From assembly GCF_014873765.1 (NCBI RefSeq), contig NZ_JADBGG010000014.1, forward strand, positions 1-64,000: 64,000 nt of DNA, in the 5' to 3' direction. Position 1 is the first letter of the stretch. Each line of letters opens with the position of its first letter. A model generated the notes under the pieces. That model had not been told where the DNA came from, ran no database searches, and was given only the letters and a program-made list of their open reading frames with translations. Below, one piece after another: positions 18,356-28,724 of the stretch. The translations under genes were made by a program, and so were the position numbers. Source of the stretch: Desulfomicrobium macestii (GTDB lineage Bacteria > Desulfobacterota > Desulfovibrionia > Desulfovibrionales > Desulfomicrobiaceae).

Positions 18356-19237
18356 CTATTTGCTCGTGATCTCCGAACCAATACCGCCCTGGGTGAACAT
18401 TTCGAGCAGGATGACGTTCTCCACCCGGCCGTCCAGGATGTGAGCCTTGGACACGCCGCCGTCCACGGCCTCCAGGCAGCACTTGATCTTGGGGATCATG
18501 CCGCCCGTGACCACGCCCTGCTCCAGGGCGTGCACCGCCTGATGCAGGGTCATGGAGGAGATGAGCTCGCCCTTCTTGTCCAGAACGCCGGGCACGTCGG
18601 TCAGCAGAATGAGCTTCTTGGCGCCCACGGCCACGGCCACGGCGCTGGCCACGGAGTCGGCGTTGATGTTGTAGGTGTGCCCTTCCTCGTCCACGCCCAC
18701 CGGGGCGATGACCGGAATGAAATTGGCGGCCTGCAGGGAGCTGATGACCGACGTGTCCACGGCCACAACCTCACCGACATTACCAAGGTCGATGATCTCG
18801 GGCGGCGCGTCGGCGCGCTCCACGGCCATCTCCAGCTTCTGGGCCCAGATCATCCGCCCGTCCTTGCCGGACAGGCCCACGGCCCGGCCGCCCTGGGTGT
18901 TGATCAGATTGACGATCTCCTTGTTGACCTTGCCCACCAGTACCATCTCGACCACGTCCATGGTCGCGTCGTCGGTGACGCGCAGACCCTGGCGGAACTC
19001 GGAGGTGATGCCGAGCTGCTTGAGCATGTTTCCGATCTGCGGCCCGCCGCCGTGCACGATGACCGGATTGACGCCGATGTAGCGCAAAAGCTGGATGTTC
19101 AGGGCGAAACTCTTGCGCAGGGCCTCGTCCTTCATGGCGTGACCGCCGTATTTGATGACGATGGTCTGGCCGTAAAACTCGCGGATATAAGGCAGCGCCT
19201 CCAGAAGAAAGGCGGCTCTCAAGGCTTCTTGTGACAT
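18356..19237 (-). CDS. argB: Acetylglutamate kinase
   Basis: A 293-aa amino-acid kinase that phosphorylates N-acetylglutamate in arginine synthesis. Motifs are VIKYGGHAM near residue 28, [11 protein letters not shown] near 64, [26 protein letters not shown] near 178, and [13 protein letters not shown] near 212. The segment ending at the C-terminus ([25 protein letters not shown]) is also typical. The start at MSQEAL (19237) follows GAGGGAG and fits the family N-terminus; the open frame continues to 19513 but that part is low-quality sequence overlapping a large inverted repeat. hslV-hslU lie upstream on the same strand. Confidence 0.96.
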   Translation of the reverse strand: MSQEALRAAFLLEALPYIREFYGQTIVIKYGGHAMKDEALRKSFALNIQLLRYIGVNPVIVHGGGPQIGNMLKQLGITSEFRQGLRVTDDATMDVVEMVLVGKVNKEIVNLINTQGGRAVGLSGKDGRMIWAQKLEMAVERADAPPEIIDLGNVGEVVAVDTSVISSLQAANFIPVIAPVGVDEEGHTYNINADSVASAVAVAVGAKKLILLTDVPGVLDKKGELISSMTLHQAVHALEQGVVTGGMIPKIKCCLEAVDGGVSKAHILDGRVENVILLEMFTQGGIGSEITSK

Positions 19238-19407
19238 GGCTCCCTCGTGGACGTGAAAGGTGGGGAATGGGGCCGGTTTGACGGCGTGCGGGAATACCTT
19301 GGCAAGGAGGGGGGGAAAATTCAAGCACAATGATGAACGAGGCTTGGGGGCGGGATCACTGATCCGCAAAGATGAAGAATCTGCAGAGACAGGCTCGCTG
19401 GGCGGAC

Positions 19408-19581
19408 GCGCTCCGGGTTGGTCCGGGGCAGGGACCGCCGAAACTCCATCGCGGGCCTCGTAGAGTTGAATCGCTGCGTGCAGGACGGCAAGCCCGGTCA
19501 GCACGCCTGGCAACGATTCAACAAACGATGCCTGGCTCAGTCAAACAGTCGGCGACCCTGCCCCGGACCAACCCGGAACGC
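19408..19581 (-). ncRNA. Nested inverted repeat between hslU and argB, candidate structured RNA
   Basis: The outer arms 19408-19441 and 19549-19581 pair almost perfectly; a 22-bp core (CCGGGTTGGTCCGGGGCAGG and flanks) has no mismatch. Inside, GTTGAATCG (19465-19473) pairs with CGATTCAAC (19514-19522), and within that GCGTGC (19476-19481) pairs with GCACGC (19501-19506). Three co-axial stems in 174 bp, with no coding sense, suggest a folded RNA in the argB leader or a DNA-level element. The strand is taken from the flanking genes and is uncertain. Confidence 0.5.
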
Positions 19582-19625
19582 TTGGACGGAGCAAGGACCA
19601 GCTTTTGCGACTCCGGAACTGATGA

Positions 19626-19667
19626 AAATGCGAAAACGGCGCCATCCCACTGGAGGGGATGACGCCG
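19626..19667 (-). terminator. Terminator of hslU
   Basis: CGGCG-ATCCC (19637-19648) pairs with GGGAT-CGCCG (19656-19667), with a small internal loop. On the minus strand the stem ends CGCCGTTTTCGCATTTTC. A second hairpin, GCCTGC / GCAGGC at 19681-19698, lies between it and hslU and is followed by CCCTTTTTC on the plus strand. Confidence 0.6.
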
Positions 19668-19731
19668 TGATGGACGGAACGCCTGCAAATCAGCAGGCGT
19701 CCCTTTTTCAGCGGGCCTGTTTTGCCAAAGC

Positions 19732-21072
19732 CTACAGGATGTAGCGCGTCAGATCCCTGTCCTCCTGCACATCGTGCAGGGCCGCCTTTACGTAATCCCG
19801 ATCGATGGTCACCGTCGCGGCGTCCATGTCCGGGGCTTCAAAAGACAGGTCGGAGACGATCTTCTCCATGATGGTGTAAAGTCTGCGCGCGCCGATGTTC
19901 TCGGTCTCCTCGTTTATCTTTTGGGCGAAACGCGCGATTTCGCGGAGTGCTTCGTCGGTGTACGCGATCTCGATCTTTTCCGTGCCGAGCAGCGCCTTGT
20001 ACTGCACGGTCAGCGCGTTCTGGGGCTCGGTCAGGATGCGGTAGAAATCATCCCTGGTCAGGGCCGAAAGCTCGACACGCAAGGGAAAACGCCCCTGCAG
20101 CTCGGGCACCAGATCCGAAGGCTTGGACATATGAAAGGCTCCGGCCGCGATGAAGAGAATGTGATCGGTGCGGACCATGCCGTACTTGGTGTTGACGGTG
20201 CTGCCCTCGACGATGGGCAAAAGGTCGCGCTGCACGCCCTCGCGCGAAACGTCGGCCTTGCCCGAACTGTTCCCGCCGCAGATCTTGTCGATCTCGTCCA
20301 GAAAGACGATGCCCGATTCCTGGACCCGCTCACGGGCGGTCTCGTGCACCTTGTCCATGTCGATGAGGCGCTCGCACTCGGACTGGATGAGGATGTCGTA
20401 AGCGTTCTTTACAGCCACCTTCTTGGTCTTCTTTTTCTTGGGGAAGACCTTGGAGAACATGTCCTGCATCTGCATTTCCATGCCTTCCATGCCCGGCACG
20501 CCCATGACCTGCACGCCGCCTCCGGCGGAGACCTCCACCTCGACCAGGCGGTCGTCGAGCTTGCCCGCCCGCCACAGTTGGCGAAGCTTCTCGCGGGTGG
20601 AGTCAGCGGCCTGGGATTCGGGGCCGATGTAATCGACCCCGGCCGATTCCAGCGGCTTGGTGGGCAAAAGCAGGTCCAGCAGGCGCTCTTCGGCCGAAAC
20701 CTCGGCCCTTATGCGCACGCTCGCCTCCTCTTCCTGGCGGACGAGGTTGACGCCGATCTCCATCAGGTCGCGGATGATGGATTCCACATCGCGCCCCACA
20801 TAGCCGACCTCGGTGAACTTGGTGGCCTCGACCTTTATGAACGGGGAACCGGCGAGCCGGGCCAGACGCCGGGCGATTTCGGTCTTGCCCACGCCTGTGG
20901 GGCCGATCATGAGAATGTTCTTGGGCGCGATCTCCTCGGCCAGCTCGGGGTCGAGCTGACGACGGCGCCAGCGGTTGCGCAGGGCGATGGCGACCATGCG
21001 TTTGGCCTGGTTCTGGCCGACGATGTATTTGTCCAGCTCGGACACGATCTCACGGGGGGTCAATGTATTCAT
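19732..21072 (-). CDS. hslU: ATP-dependent protease ATPase subunit HslU
   Basis: A 446-aa AAA+ unfoldase. It opens [20 protein letters not shown], has Walker [10 protein letters not shown] near residue 60, the pore motif GYVGRD near 90, a variable I domain with the [11 protein letters not shown] stretch, Walker [11 protein letters not shown] near 250, and a C-terminal end ...RDLTRYIL that docks into HslV. It unfolds proteins and feeds them to HslV in the cytoplasm. The ATG overlaps the hslV stop by one base (TGATG), so the two are coupled. Confidence 0.97.
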   Translation of the reverse strand: MNTLTPREIVSELDKYIVGQNQAKRMVAIALRNRWRRRQLDPELAEEIAPKNILMIGPTGVGKTEIARRLARLAGSPFIKVEATKFTEVGYVGRDVESIIRDLMEIGVNLVRQEEEASVRIRAEVSAEERLLDLLLPTKPLESAGVDYIGPESQAADSTREKLRQLWRAGKLDDRLVEVEVSAGGGVQVMGVPGMEGMEMQMQDMFSKVFPKKKKTKKVAVKNAYDILIQSECERLIDMDKVHETARERVQESGIVFLDEIDKICGGNSSGKADVSREGVQRDLLPIVEGSTVNTKYGMVRTDHILFIAAGAFHMSKPSDLVPELQGRFPLRVELSALTRDDFYRILTEPQNALTVQYKALLGTEKIEIAYTDEALREIARFAQKINEETENIGARRLYTIMEKIVSDLSFEAPDMDAATVTIDRDYVKAALHDVQEDRDLTRYIL

Positions 21073-21620
21073 CAGGAGTTCCTGGTCACGGTTTCAAAGA
21101 TGATGTGGTCGTTGGTGTACACGCAGATCTCGGCCGCGATGGCCATGGATTTGCGCACGATGTCCTCGGCCGGAAGGTCCGTGTGGCGGCGCAATGCGCG
21201 GGCAGCGGACATGGCGTAGGCCCCGCCGGAGCCGATGGCGGCCACTCCGTCGTCGGGTTCGATGACATCCCCGGTGCCGCTGAGCATGAGGATGTTCTCG
21301 GCATCGGCCACCAGCAGCATGGCCTCAAGACGGCGCAGATACTTGTCGCTGCGCCAGTCCTTGGCCAGCTCCACGCTGGCGCGGACCAGATTTCCGCCGA
21401 ATTCTTCAAGTTTCGCTTCAAATTTTTCGAACAGCGTAAAGGCGTCGGCCGTGGACCCGGCAAAACCGCACACGATGCGGTCACGATACAGACGCCGGAC
21501 CTTGCGGGCTCCGTGCTTGATGGCGATGGCCTGGCCCAGCGTGACCTGACCGTCGCCGGCCACGGAAACGCCCTTGTCGTCCTTGACCGCCAGAATAGTT
21601 GTTCCGCGCATTTCCTGCAT
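21072..21620 (-). CDS. hslV: ATP-dependent protease subunit HslV
   Basis: A 182-aa threonine peptidase of the proteasome-like fold. After MQEMRG comes [20 protein letters not shown]; the first Thr becomes the N-terminal nucleophile after processing. [44 protein letters not shown] are family blocks. ATG 21620 follows AAGGAAG by 5 nt; ATGs further up (to 21668) lack a site. It forms a double hexamer capped by HslU. The operon order hslV-hslU-argB on the minus strand fits a housekeeping cluster. Confidence 0.96.
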   Translation of the reverse strand: MQEMRGTTILAVKDDKGVSVAGDGQVTLGQAIAIKHGARKVRRLYRDRIVCGFAGSTADAFTLFEKFEAKLEEFGGNLVRASVELAKDWRSDKYLRRLEAMLLVADAENILMLSGTGDVIEPDDGVAAIGSGGAYAMSAARALRRHTDLPAEDIVRKSMAIAAEICVYTNDHIIFETVTRNS

Positions 21621-21836
21621 GTTATCTTCCTTATTGGGTGCGCTCATCAATCTTATCAATCTCATCAATGGCGCGTGAATAAAGCATTCAAGTTGGGCAC
21701 TCCCCCGGCCTTGTCAAGGCGGTCGCGGGAAAATGGCATTTGGAACGTGTGCAGCCAGGGGAAAGAAAAAAATGAAATTCGAGAAAAAAACTGCTTGACG
21801 ATGAAGCCTCTTGTCCATAGTAACCGACTTCTCGAC

Positions 21837-21913
21837 GCGCCCGTAGCTCAGTTGGATAGAGTGCCTGACTACGAATCAGTAGGTCGCATGTTCGAATCAT
21901 GCCGGGCGCACCA
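21837..21913 (+). tRNA. tRNA-Arg (anticodon ACG)
   Basis: 77 nt with the acceptor stem GCGCCCG / CGGGCGC, D-arm TAGCTCAGTTGGATAGAG, anticodon loop CTACGAA with ACG, T-arm GTTCGAATC, and an encoded 3' CCA. ACG (A34 deaminated to inosine) reads CGU, CGC and CGA. A strong terminator follows within 10 nt. Confidence 0.95.
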
Positions 21914-21920
21914 GAAAATC

Positions 21921-21956
21921 AAGGGATTGCTGATCATTCAGCGATCCCTTTTTTTT
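21921..21956 (+). terminator. Terminator of tRNA-Arg
   Basis: AAGGGATTGCTGA / TCAGCGATCCCTT with a 4-nt loop (one mismatch) and eight T residues at 21949-21956. Confidence 0.92.
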
Positions 21957-22285
21957 GTCCCCAAACCCTCGTACGCCCCGTCTTCCTCTCCCGCTTGGCG
22001 ACAAACCTCCCTGCAATTTCAAATTGTCCCGTCACCGCGCGTCCGATCCGCACCGTTGGCGGACCGTCGTTCTGGCCGCGACACATGAAACGGCGCTCCC
22101 GTCTTACGCCTCGATCGGCCACAGGCACCATCACGCTCGCCCCGCCCCGTAAAACGACCGGAACATCCTCCAGTCATCGCTAAATTGTCTTACAAACAGC
22201 TTGCTCCAAGACGCGTGGCTACCATACTGTCGACAAAGATGTTTTTTTGCCGAAGGCCCCTCCTTACCGCACGCCGCATGGACAC
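21957..22285. other. Intergenic stretch before the hybrid kinase; weak promoter only
   Basis: No gene is supported. TTGCTC (22201-22206), a 16-bp gap and CATACT (22223-22228) form a weak sigma-70-like promoter candidate about 60 bp ahead of the kinase start. Confidence 0.3.
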
Positions 22286-25200
22286 ATGCCAAAAACAATA
22301 AACCTGCATTATCAGAAAATGATCAATGATTCCAAAATGAAACCGCAAGATCCCCTTTCGCCTGCCGGTCGCGGCATCAAAAAACCAGGAACTACGGAAC
22401 AGGCTGCGCAGGAAAGTGAAATCCGCTATCGCCTGCTTGCCGATGTCACCATGGAAGGAATACTGATCCATCATGGCGGAATCATCACGGACTGCAATCC
22501 CGCGCTGTTACGCCTTTTGGGATACGGATATGAAGAACTGACCGGAAAAAGCTTCCTGGATATTGCGGTTTTCGAAGATGACCTGGTCACCGCTCGCGAG
22601 AACATGACAAGAGAGCATACCAGTCCGTATTGCATCAGATTGAAGAAAAAGAACGCGGAGATCTTCTTTTCGGAAATCGAAGCCCGCAATTTCATGATCG
22701 GCGGCGAAACGTTCCGGGTGTTGGCCATACGGGACATTACCGAACACAAGAAGATCCAGGACGCGCTCACGAAAAGCGAGTCCCAGCACCGCATAATCTT
22801 TGAAAACGCTCCGCTGGGCATGATTCTCTTCAACAACGAGGGGATCATTGTCGATTGCAACGAATCCTGCGTCCGCCTCATGGGCTCATCGCGCGAAAAA
22901 CTCATCGGTTTCAACACGGCGCTTCAAAGCACGCCCCGGATGCGCGAGACAATCGCGAAAGCCCTGGCCGGGGAAGCAGCGGTCTTCGAGGGCGAATACA
23001 CGTCCGTCACCGGAGGGTTGAAAAGATATCTGCATGTAATTTTCAATCCCATCACGCCCGGACAGAACCCCACCGGAGTCATCGCCACCCTTGAAGACAT
23101 CACCGCCCGCAAAAAGGTGGAGGACAACCTGCGGCATTCCCTGTCGCTCCTCGATGCTACCCTGGAATCGACCACCGACGGCATCCTGGTGGTCGACAGC
23201 AACGGCGCGATAACGAAATGGAACCGCAATTTCCTTGAACTCTGGCATCTTCCGCACGACCTGGCGAACATGCGCGACGAACGCTCGCTGCTTGCCAACA
23301 TCATTGAACAGGTGCCCCATCGGCAGGAATTTGAAGCCGGAGTCCGGGAACTGTACGCACATCCCGAAGAGACAAGCTTTGATCAGATCGAGCTTCTGGA
23401 TGGACGCATATTCGAGCGCTACTCGCTGCCCCAGAAAATCGAGGACCGGATTGTCGGACGGGTGTGGTCGTTTCGCGACATTACCCATCGCCGGCACACC
23501 GAGGACAAGCTGCACAACTATGCCCAGCAGATGGCCCTGAAAAACCTGGAACTCGATGCCGCCCTGGCCAAGGCGGAAAATGCCACCCAGGCCAAAAGCG
23601 ATTTTCTGGCCAACATGAGCCACGAAATCCGCACGCCCATGAACGGGGTCATCGGCATGACGGGCCTGCTCCTGGACACGCCCCTGGACGAAACTCAGCG
23701 CCGCTACGCCGAAGCCGTCCGCTCCAGCGGCGAGGTGCTGCTCAGCCTGATCAACGACATCCTGGACTTCTCCAAGATCGAGTCGGGCAAGATGGAGCTT
23801 GAGATACTGGACTTCGGACTGCGGGCATTGCTCGATGACTTCGCGTCCATAAGCGCCATCAAGGCTGAAGAAAAAGGGCTCGAATTCATCTGCTCGGCGG
23901 ACCAGAACGTGCCGGATCGCCTCTCCGGCGACCCCGGCCGCCTGCGCCAGGTTTTGAACAATCTGACGACAAACGCCCTCAAGTTCACCCAAAGAGGCGA
24001 GGTTGACGTGCGCGTCAGCCTGACCAGGGATGCCGCGGACAATGCGCCCCCCTCCTCTTCCGCACAGTCAGTCACCCTTTTGTTTTCGGTCCGCGATACC
24101 GGAATCGGCATTCCCGAGGACAAACTGGACCGCCTGTTCCAGAGCTTCTCGCAAGTGGATGCCTCGGTCACCCGCAAGTTCGGCGGCACGGGACTGGGGC
24201 TGGCCATTTCCAGGCAACTGGCTGAGCTCATGGGCGGCGAGGTCGGCGTGCAGAGCACCGAGGGGCGCGGCTCCACCTTCTGGTTCACGGCCCGGCTTGA
24301 AACCGCCGCGAATCAGGATAACCTGATGCCCATCTCTGCCGATCTGCACGACCGACGGGTGCTTGTCGTGGACGACAACGCGACCAACCGGGAAATTCTG
24401 CTGGACCGTTTCATGTCCTGGGGAATGCGCCCGGACGAGGCCATGGACGGCCCTGAAGCCCTGCGCCTGCTTTACGCGGCCCTGGCCGAGAACGACCCCT
24501 ACAGCCTGGCCATCCTGGACATGCGCATGCCCGGCATGGACGGCGAGACCCTGGGCCGGGTCATCCACTCGGATCCGAAACTTCAAAAAACGCGCACGGT
24601 CATCATGACCTCCCTTGGCCAGCGAGGCACCGCCAGGCGATTCAGGGACGCCGGTTTTTCGGCGCATCTCTCCAAGCCCCTGTTGCACGGCGAACTGCAG
24701 ACCTGCCTCAACCTGGTCATGGCCGCAAACATATCCGAAGACCTGATCACGCGGCACGCGGCCCGTGAAGCCGCTAAGTGCGCATTGACCACGTTTACCG
24801 CCCACAAGTTCCGCATCCTCCTGGCCGAAGACAACATCACGAACCAGCAGGTGGCCCTTGGAATCCTGAGCAAGCTGGGCCTGCGCGCCGACGCCGTGGC
24901 CAATGGAGCCGAGGCGGTCAGTGCTCTGGAAAACATCCCCTACGATCTGGTGCTCATGGACGTGCAGATGCCGGAAATGGACGGATTCGAAAGCACCTGC
25001 GTCATCCGTGATCCATCTTCCCCGGTCCGCGACCACGATGTGCCGATCATCGCCATGACCGCCCACGCCCTGCCCGGCGACAAGCAAAAATGCCTCCGGG
25101 CGGGCATGAACGATTACATTTCAAAGCCTCTCTCCCCAAAGTCCCTGTCGCTGGTCCTCGGCAAGTGGCTGCCGATCAGGGACGACGAAGCAGGAATTCC

Positions 25201-25576
25201 GACTTGTGCGGTCAAGAAAAAAGAGGACAAAAGGCCGCTCATCTGGGACAAGAAGGCAATGCTCGAAAGGTTGCTGGATGACGAGCAACTGGCCAAGGAG
25301 ATCCTGGCAGGCTTTGCGGAGGACATTTCCCTGCGCATCGCAGGCCTGAAACGCGGACTGGAAGACAACGACCTGGCAACGGCATCCCTGCACGCACACA
25401 GCATCCGCGGCGCGGCCGCGAATCTGGGAGCTGGAATTCTGCAAGATGCCGCCAAGGACATGGAAAGGTGCTGCATGGAAAACGACGCCGGAAATTTCAA
25501 AACCTGCGTTGAATCGCTCGAAAATTCCATCGATTGCTTGCTTAAGGAAATAGCCCTGCGTGAAAATCAAACTTGA
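22286..25576 (+). CDS. Hybrid sensor histidine kinase (PAS-PAS-PAS-HisKA-HATPase-REC-REC-Hpt)
   Basis: About 1096 aa with no membrane helix, so a cytoplasmic sensor. Three PAS domains span about residues 45-410 ([52 protein letters not shown]). HisKA follows with [14 protein letters not shown] near 444, then HATPase ([33 protein letters not shown]). The first receiver has [10 protein letters not shown] and the Asp in [13 protein letters not shown]; the second has [11 protein letters not shown] and [15 protein letters not shown]-terminal Hpt has the His in [13 protein letters not shown]. It is a complete phosphorelay in one chain. The start is uncertain: ATGs at 22286, 22319 and 22337 all lack good ribosome binding sites. 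No partner gene is adjacent. Confidence 0.9.
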   Translation: MPKTINLHYQKMINDSKMKPQDPLSPAGRGIKKPGTTEQAAQESEIRYRLLADVTMEGILIHHGGIITDCNPALLRLLGYGYEELTGKSFLDIAVFEDDLVTARENMTREHTSPYCIRLKKKNAEIFFSEIEARNFMIGGETFRVLAIRDITEHKKIQDALTKSESQHRIIFENAPLGMILFNNEGIIVDCNESCVRLMGSSREKLIGFNTALQSTPRMRETIAKALAGEAAVFEGEYTSVTGGLKRYLHVIFNPITPGQNPTGVIATLEDITARKKVEDNLRHSLSLLDATLESTTDGILVVDSNGAITKWNRNFLELWHLPHDLANMRDERSLLANIIEQVPHRQEFEAGVRELYAHPEETSFDQIELLDGRIFERYSLPQKIEDRIVGRVWSFRDITHRRHTEDKLHNYAQQMALKNLELDAALAKAENATQAKSDFLANMSHEIRTPMNGVIGMTGLLLDTPLDETQRRYAEAVRSSGEVLLSLINDILDFSKIESGKMELEILDFGLRALLDDFASISAIKAEEKGLEFICSADQNVPDRLSGDPGRLRQVLNNLTTNALKFTQRGEVDVRVSLTRDAADNAPPSSSAQSVTLLFSVRDTGIGIPEDKLDRLFQSFSQVDASVTRKFGGTGLGLAISRQLAELMGGEVGVQSTEGRGSTFWFTARLETAANQDNLMPISADLHDRRVLVVDDNATNREILLDRFMSWGMRPDEAMDGPEALRLLYAALAENDPYSLAILDMRMPGMDGETLGRVIHSDPKLQKTRTVIMTSLGQRGTARRFRDAGFSAHLSKPLLHGELQTCLNLVMAANISEDLITRHAAREAAKCALTTFTAHKFRILLAEDNITNQQVALGILSKLGLRADAVANGAEAVSALENIPYDLVLMDVQMPEMDGFESTCVIRDPSSPVRDHDVPIIAMTAHALPGDKQKCLRAGMNDYISKPLSPKSLSLVLGKWLPIRDDEAGIPTCAVKKKEDKRPLIWDKKAMLERLLDDEQLAKEILAGFAEDISLRIAGLKRGLEDNDLATASLHAHSIRGAAANLGAGILQDAAKDMERCCMENDAGNFKTCVESLENSIDCLLKEIALRENQT

Positions 25577-25863
25577 GCCTCATGCAAACGGACTTCCGCA
25601 TCATCGCGCAGACCGCCTTTGAGCGGCGACAAGGAAGAATTCATTGCCACAGGCATGGGTGGCTCTATGAGCAAGCCGATAGACCTTGATGCGTGCAGAA
25701 CACGATAGATCAGACGCCGCTCGCCAAATCTGGGAATGACGCCGAAACGCATCATGGCCGATGGCGTGCGATCGCCGCCGGAATCACTTGACAGGCTTGG
25801 ACATTCGTGATGTTTGCAGGTCCCGGGTTCAACATGAACCGGGATGATTTCACTTTCTCTGCC
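25577..25863. other. Intergenic stretch between the kinase and ssrA
   Basis: I see no gene. A hairpin, TCCCGGGTTC / GAACCGGGA around 25820-25843, may end kinase transcription, though no T-run follows. Confidence 0.35.
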
Positions 25864-25891
25864 TTGCCTTTAGCAATAACGGATTTATAAG
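25864..25891 (+). promoter_or_regulatory. Probable ssrA promoter
   Basis: TTGCCT (25864-25869), a 16-bp gap and TATAAG (25886-25891) lie 17 bp before the mature tmRNA 5' end, leaving room for a short leader removed by RNase P. Confidence 0.5.
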
Positions 25892-25908
25892 AGACAAGTG
25901 TTCTTTGA

Positions 25909-26299
25909 GGGGCCGCCCTGGTTTCGACGGGGGTGATGAGGCCAAAGTTGCAGGTCGAGGTGCTGGGAGGTCCTCGTCAAAACCCAGCAGAAACATAATT
26001 GCCAATGACAATTATGACTACGCAATGGCTGCCTAGTAAATAGGTAACCCTTGCATGACGACCAAGGTCGTCACATCCGTGCGGTGGATGTCTGATAATC
26101 CGTATCCGGGTGGCAAACCCCATCAGGCTGGCGAAAGGTCACTGTCTGGATGACCAATCGCGAGACACTTTCCAGGCTGGCGCCAAGGAAGCCCGTTCAG
26201 GGGCTAACCGTGGAGCGAGAAGCAAAACCTGAACTAAACCTGTAGAAGCTTTGCGCGGAGCATTCTCGGACGGGAGTTCGATTCTCCCCGGCTCCACCA
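25909..26299 (+). ncRNA. ssrA: Transfer-messenger RNA
   Basis: One-piece tmRNA of 391 nt. The 5' end GGGGCCGCCCTGGTTTCGACGGG and 3' end GTTCGATTCTCCCCGGCTCC-ACCA form the tRNA-like domain, whose acceptor stem pairs GGGGCCG with CGGCTCC and whose CCA is encoded. The tag reading frame runs from GCC at 26001 to TAG at 26034-26036, followed at once by TAA, and gives ANDNYDYAMAA. Pseudoknot-forming segments follow. It rescues stalled ribosomes with SmpB. The 3' end is a frequent integration target for mobile elements, and the prophage begins shortly downstream. Confidence 0.95.
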
Positions 26300-26311
26300 T
26301 TTAGAAAAGAC

Positions 26312-26354
26312 AAACCCGTCTCTCTGGGGTCATTCTCCGGGGTGACGGGTTTTC
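26312..26354 (+). terminator. Terminator of ssrA
   Basis: AAACCCGTC / GACGGGTTT with an internal CTCTCTGGGG / CTCCGGGG region, ending GGGTTTTCTTTTTC. Confidence 0.8.
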
Positions 26355-26662
26355 TTTTTCCCCTTGTTTCTAAAGGGTTTGCGCCCGTTTCACATCTTTC
26401 CAAAGCACCTCTCCGCACCATCGATTCTCTCCATCCTCCCGCCTTTCTTTCTCTGTTTGGCCCCTGATTCTCTGTTTTCTCCGGACCAAGTCCGAAGCTC
26501 GTCCGGAAAGCTACATCCTTGATTGATATGGGTTTGCGGTTGGTTGCCGTTTTTGGCGGTTGTCTTTGGTCATCGTTCGATGCCGCAACCGGACGTTTTT
26601 TTCGAAATCACCCGCTTCGGCCATAAAAAGAAGCGTGGTCAACTCCGGTTTCCTACCACCCA
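26355..26662. other. Junction between ssrA and the prophage; no gene seen
   Basis: About 300 bp without a supported gene. The left prophage boundary should lie here, or at the ssrA 3' end. No second attachment copy can be checked because the right end of the prophage is outside the window. Confidence 0.4.
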
Positions 26663-26692
26663 AAATAGAAAAGCCGACGCTGATGGTCGGCT
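26663..26692 (-). terminator. Terminator of the prophage integration operon
   Basis: GCCGAC (26673-26678) pairs with GTCGGC (26686-26691); on the minus strand the stem is followed by TTTTCTATTTT. It lies 27 bp after the stop of the small HTH gene. Confidence 0.75.
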
Positions 26693-26718
26693 CTCTGGGG
26701 CGGTCTCCGGTCCGGTCG

Positions 26719-27141
26719 TCAGTCGGTGACGAAGCCGAACTGGCGGCGCTGCTCGATCCAGTCCTCGGGAAAGGTCTGGGTCAGTTTGGCCAGCGAGAGC
26801 CCATTGGGTTCCTCACCGTTGATCAGAGCTTCGACGATGTCGGGGGCCAGGGTCGTCAGCTTGAGAATGCGGGCCACATACGAGCCATCGACGTCGAGGG
26901 TACGGGCAAGCTCGCTGATGGACTTGATCTGGCCGGATTCGAGGATGTCGGCCCAGGAAAAGGCCCTTCCCAGCGCCTGGAGGATGGCGGACTGCACCGG
27001 TTCCTGCGCTCCGGTGATTTCTCCATCCAGGGCCTGGGGAGCGATGACCGTCTTGCGGCCACGCATGCGCCGGATCAGCATCGGGATGTGAATCTGCAGG
27101 TTGCCGTTGTCGGCTACGGTAATAGTCGGCTTCATTTTCAT
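26719..27141 (-). CDS. Small HTH protein linked to the serine recombinase (ParB/KorB-like HTH)
   Basis: A 140-aa protein. Residues about 75-110 (KSISELARTLDVDGSYVARI and the following LAPDIVEALING) form an HTH like that of ParB/KorB-type DNA-binding proteins; the N-terminal 40 residues are strand-rich (TITVADNGNLQIHIPMLIRR). Its ATG overlaps the recombinase stop (ATGA), so both are made together. Likely roles are an accessory factor for site recognition or excision, or a regulator of the recombinase. The name is descriptive. Confidence 0.7.
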   Translation of the reverse strand: MKMKPTITVADNGNLQIHIPMLIRRMRGRKTVIAPQALDGEITGAQEPVQSAILQALGRAFSWADILESGQIKSISELARTLDVDGSYVARILKLTTLAPDIVEALINGEEPNGLSLAKLTQTFPEDWIEQRRQFGFVTD

Positions 27142-28724
27142 CGGCTTGCCCTCCGTTCAGTGACTTCGCATGCCAGACCGGCAAGCTCGGCGATGAGCGT
27201 TGTCAGCCCGTTGGTGCGCAGCTCCATGTCGATTCCGGTCTCGCGGATCTCGACCTTATCCACCAGGAGGCGGATGAGCCGGTTTCGTTCCACCGGGAAA
27301 AGGTCCTCCCAGAAGCCCTCGACATTCTGGAAGGCCTCCGAAACGTCCTGTTCCGTGATGCTGTTCCCCTGGTAGGCTTTGCAGCGCTCGCTCACATGGG
27401 TCAGTTGTTTCGAGAGCTCGACCGCCTGGCGATTGACCGTCGTCAGCATCTCGGTCTTGCCCGGCTGATCGTTGCCGGGTTTCATCAATTCGAGTGCCTG
27501 CTCCCGCGCCTGCGACAGTTCCATCTCGAGTTGGGCTTTCTGCTTGAACAACCGCTCCCGCTCTGCCTGCTCGATGTCCCGGGCCGCGAAGTAGGTCTTG
27601 GCCACCAGCGTCGGTGTGCGGAACACGGCGCTCAACTGTTCGATTACCGCCTGCTCGATGTCCCCGGCGGGAATCCGTTTGAGCGGGCACCGGCTCACGG
27701 TCCGCTTGCTGTCCTTCTGACAGATGTAATAGGTGTAATGGCGGCCGTTTTTGCGGGCGTAGGTCGGCCCCATCGAGCAGCCGCAGTGGCCGCAGCGGAT
27801 GACGCCTTTCAGCGGGGCGACCATTTTGGTTCTGGCCATGGAAACCTTGACCGGTTTGTTGTCCTCCAGAATGGCCTGCACCTTGTCCCAAGTCGCCCGG
27901 TCGATGATCCCTTCGTGCTCGCCGGGGTAACTGCGATCCTTGTGGGCGATCTCGCCGATATAGATCCGGTTGTTGAGCAGCCGGTAGATGTGGGCGGTGT
28001 TCCATTCGGAGCCCTCGCGCACCTTTCCTTTCTTGGTGGTCCAGGCCTTGGTACGGTATCCCTGTTCGTTCAATTCCTGGCCCAGCTTCTTGGCCGAGCC
28101 GATCTGGATGAACCGGCGGAAGATGTATTGCACCGTCCTGGCTTCATCTGGGTTGACCAGCAGCTTCTTGTTGTCCCTGTCGACGTCGTATCCGAGGATG
28201 GGTACGCCGCCGCAGTATTTCCCCCGGCGCTTGGCAGCCGCCACCTTGTCCCGGATACGTTCGGCGATGACCTCCCGCTCGTACTGGGCGAAGGTGATCA
28301 GGATGCCGAGAAACATCCGGCCGGTGGGATCGGTGGTGCTGAAGTGCTGGGTGACCGAGACGAAGCTGACACCCTTCTCGTTGAAGAGGTCGATCATCTT
28401 CATGAAGTCCAGCAGCGAGCGGGACAGCCGGTCGACCTTGTAGACGACGATCACATCGATCTTCCCGGCGTCGATGTCCGCCAGCAGGCGGCGCAGCCCC
28501 GGACGCTCCATGTTCCCGCCCGAGAAACCACCATCGTCATAGCGATCCGGCAGAGCCGTCCAGCCCCGCATCCTCTGAGCTTCGATATAGTGTTCCGCCG
28601 ATTCCCGTTGCGCATCCAGCGAGTTGAACTCCTGTTCGAGCCCTTCCTCATGACTCTTGCGTGTGTAAATGGCGCAGCGCAGGGTCTTGTTTTTGCCCGG
28701 CGCGACATTGCTGTTATCAAGCAT
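27138..28724 (-). CDS. Large serine recombinase (prophage integrase)
   Basis: A 528-aa recombinase. The N-terminal resolvase domain has the nucleophile in AIYTRKSHEEG (Ser near 24), then DRYDDGGFSGGNMERPGL, VYKVDRLSRSLLDF and GRMFLGILITFAQYERE. The recombinase domain follows (GGVPILGYDVDRDNK; HIYRLLNNRIYIGE), then a zinc ribbon (CGHCGCSMGPTY ... YYICQ ... SRCP) near residue 310-345 and a coiled coil near 370-410. This is the layout of phage serine integrases and mobile-element recombinases. It is likely to integrate and excise this prophage. It overlaps the DUF2924 gene upstream and the HTH gene downstream. Confidence 0.92.
   Translation of the reverse strand: MLDNSNVAPGKNKTLRCAIYTRKSHEEGLEQEFNSLDAQRESAEHYIEAQRMRGWTALPDRYDDGGFSGGNMERPGLRRLLADIDAGKIDVIVVYKVDRLSRSLLDFMKMIDLFNEKGVSFVSVTQHFSTTDPTGRMFLGILITFAQYEREVIAERIRDKVAAAKRRGKYCGGVPILGYDVDRDNKKLLVNPDEARTVQYIFRRFIQIGSAKKLGQELNEQGYRTKAWTTKKGKVREGSEWNTAHIYRLLNNRIYIGEIAHKDRSYPGEHEGIIDRATWDKVQAILEDNKPVKVSMARTKMVAPLKGVIRCGHCGCSMGPTYARKNGRHYTYYICQKDSKRTVSRCPLKRIPAGDIEQAVIEQLSAVFRTPTLVAKTYFAARDIEQAERERLFKQKAQLEMELSQAREQALELMKPGNDQPGKTEMLTTVNRQAVELSKQLTHVSERCKAYQGNSITEQDVSEAFQNVEGFWEDLFPVERNRLIRLLVDKVEIRETGIDMELRTNGLTTLIAELAGLACEVTERRASR

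Noticed and set aside
19238-19513. 385-aa version of ArgB
   Set aside because: The first 92 residues are low-complexity and cross the inverted repeat; a strong ribosome binding site and family-like start are at 19237.
19408-19581. Integron attC site
   Set aside because: Size is near the attC range, but the R'/R'' core motifs (GTTRRRY, RYYYAAC) are not at the ends and no integron integrase or cassette array is present.
26312-26692. CTCTCTGGGG shared by the ssrA terminator and the prophage terminator as an attachment core
   Set aside because: Only ten bases, both inside terminator hairpins; cannot be tested without the right prophage end.
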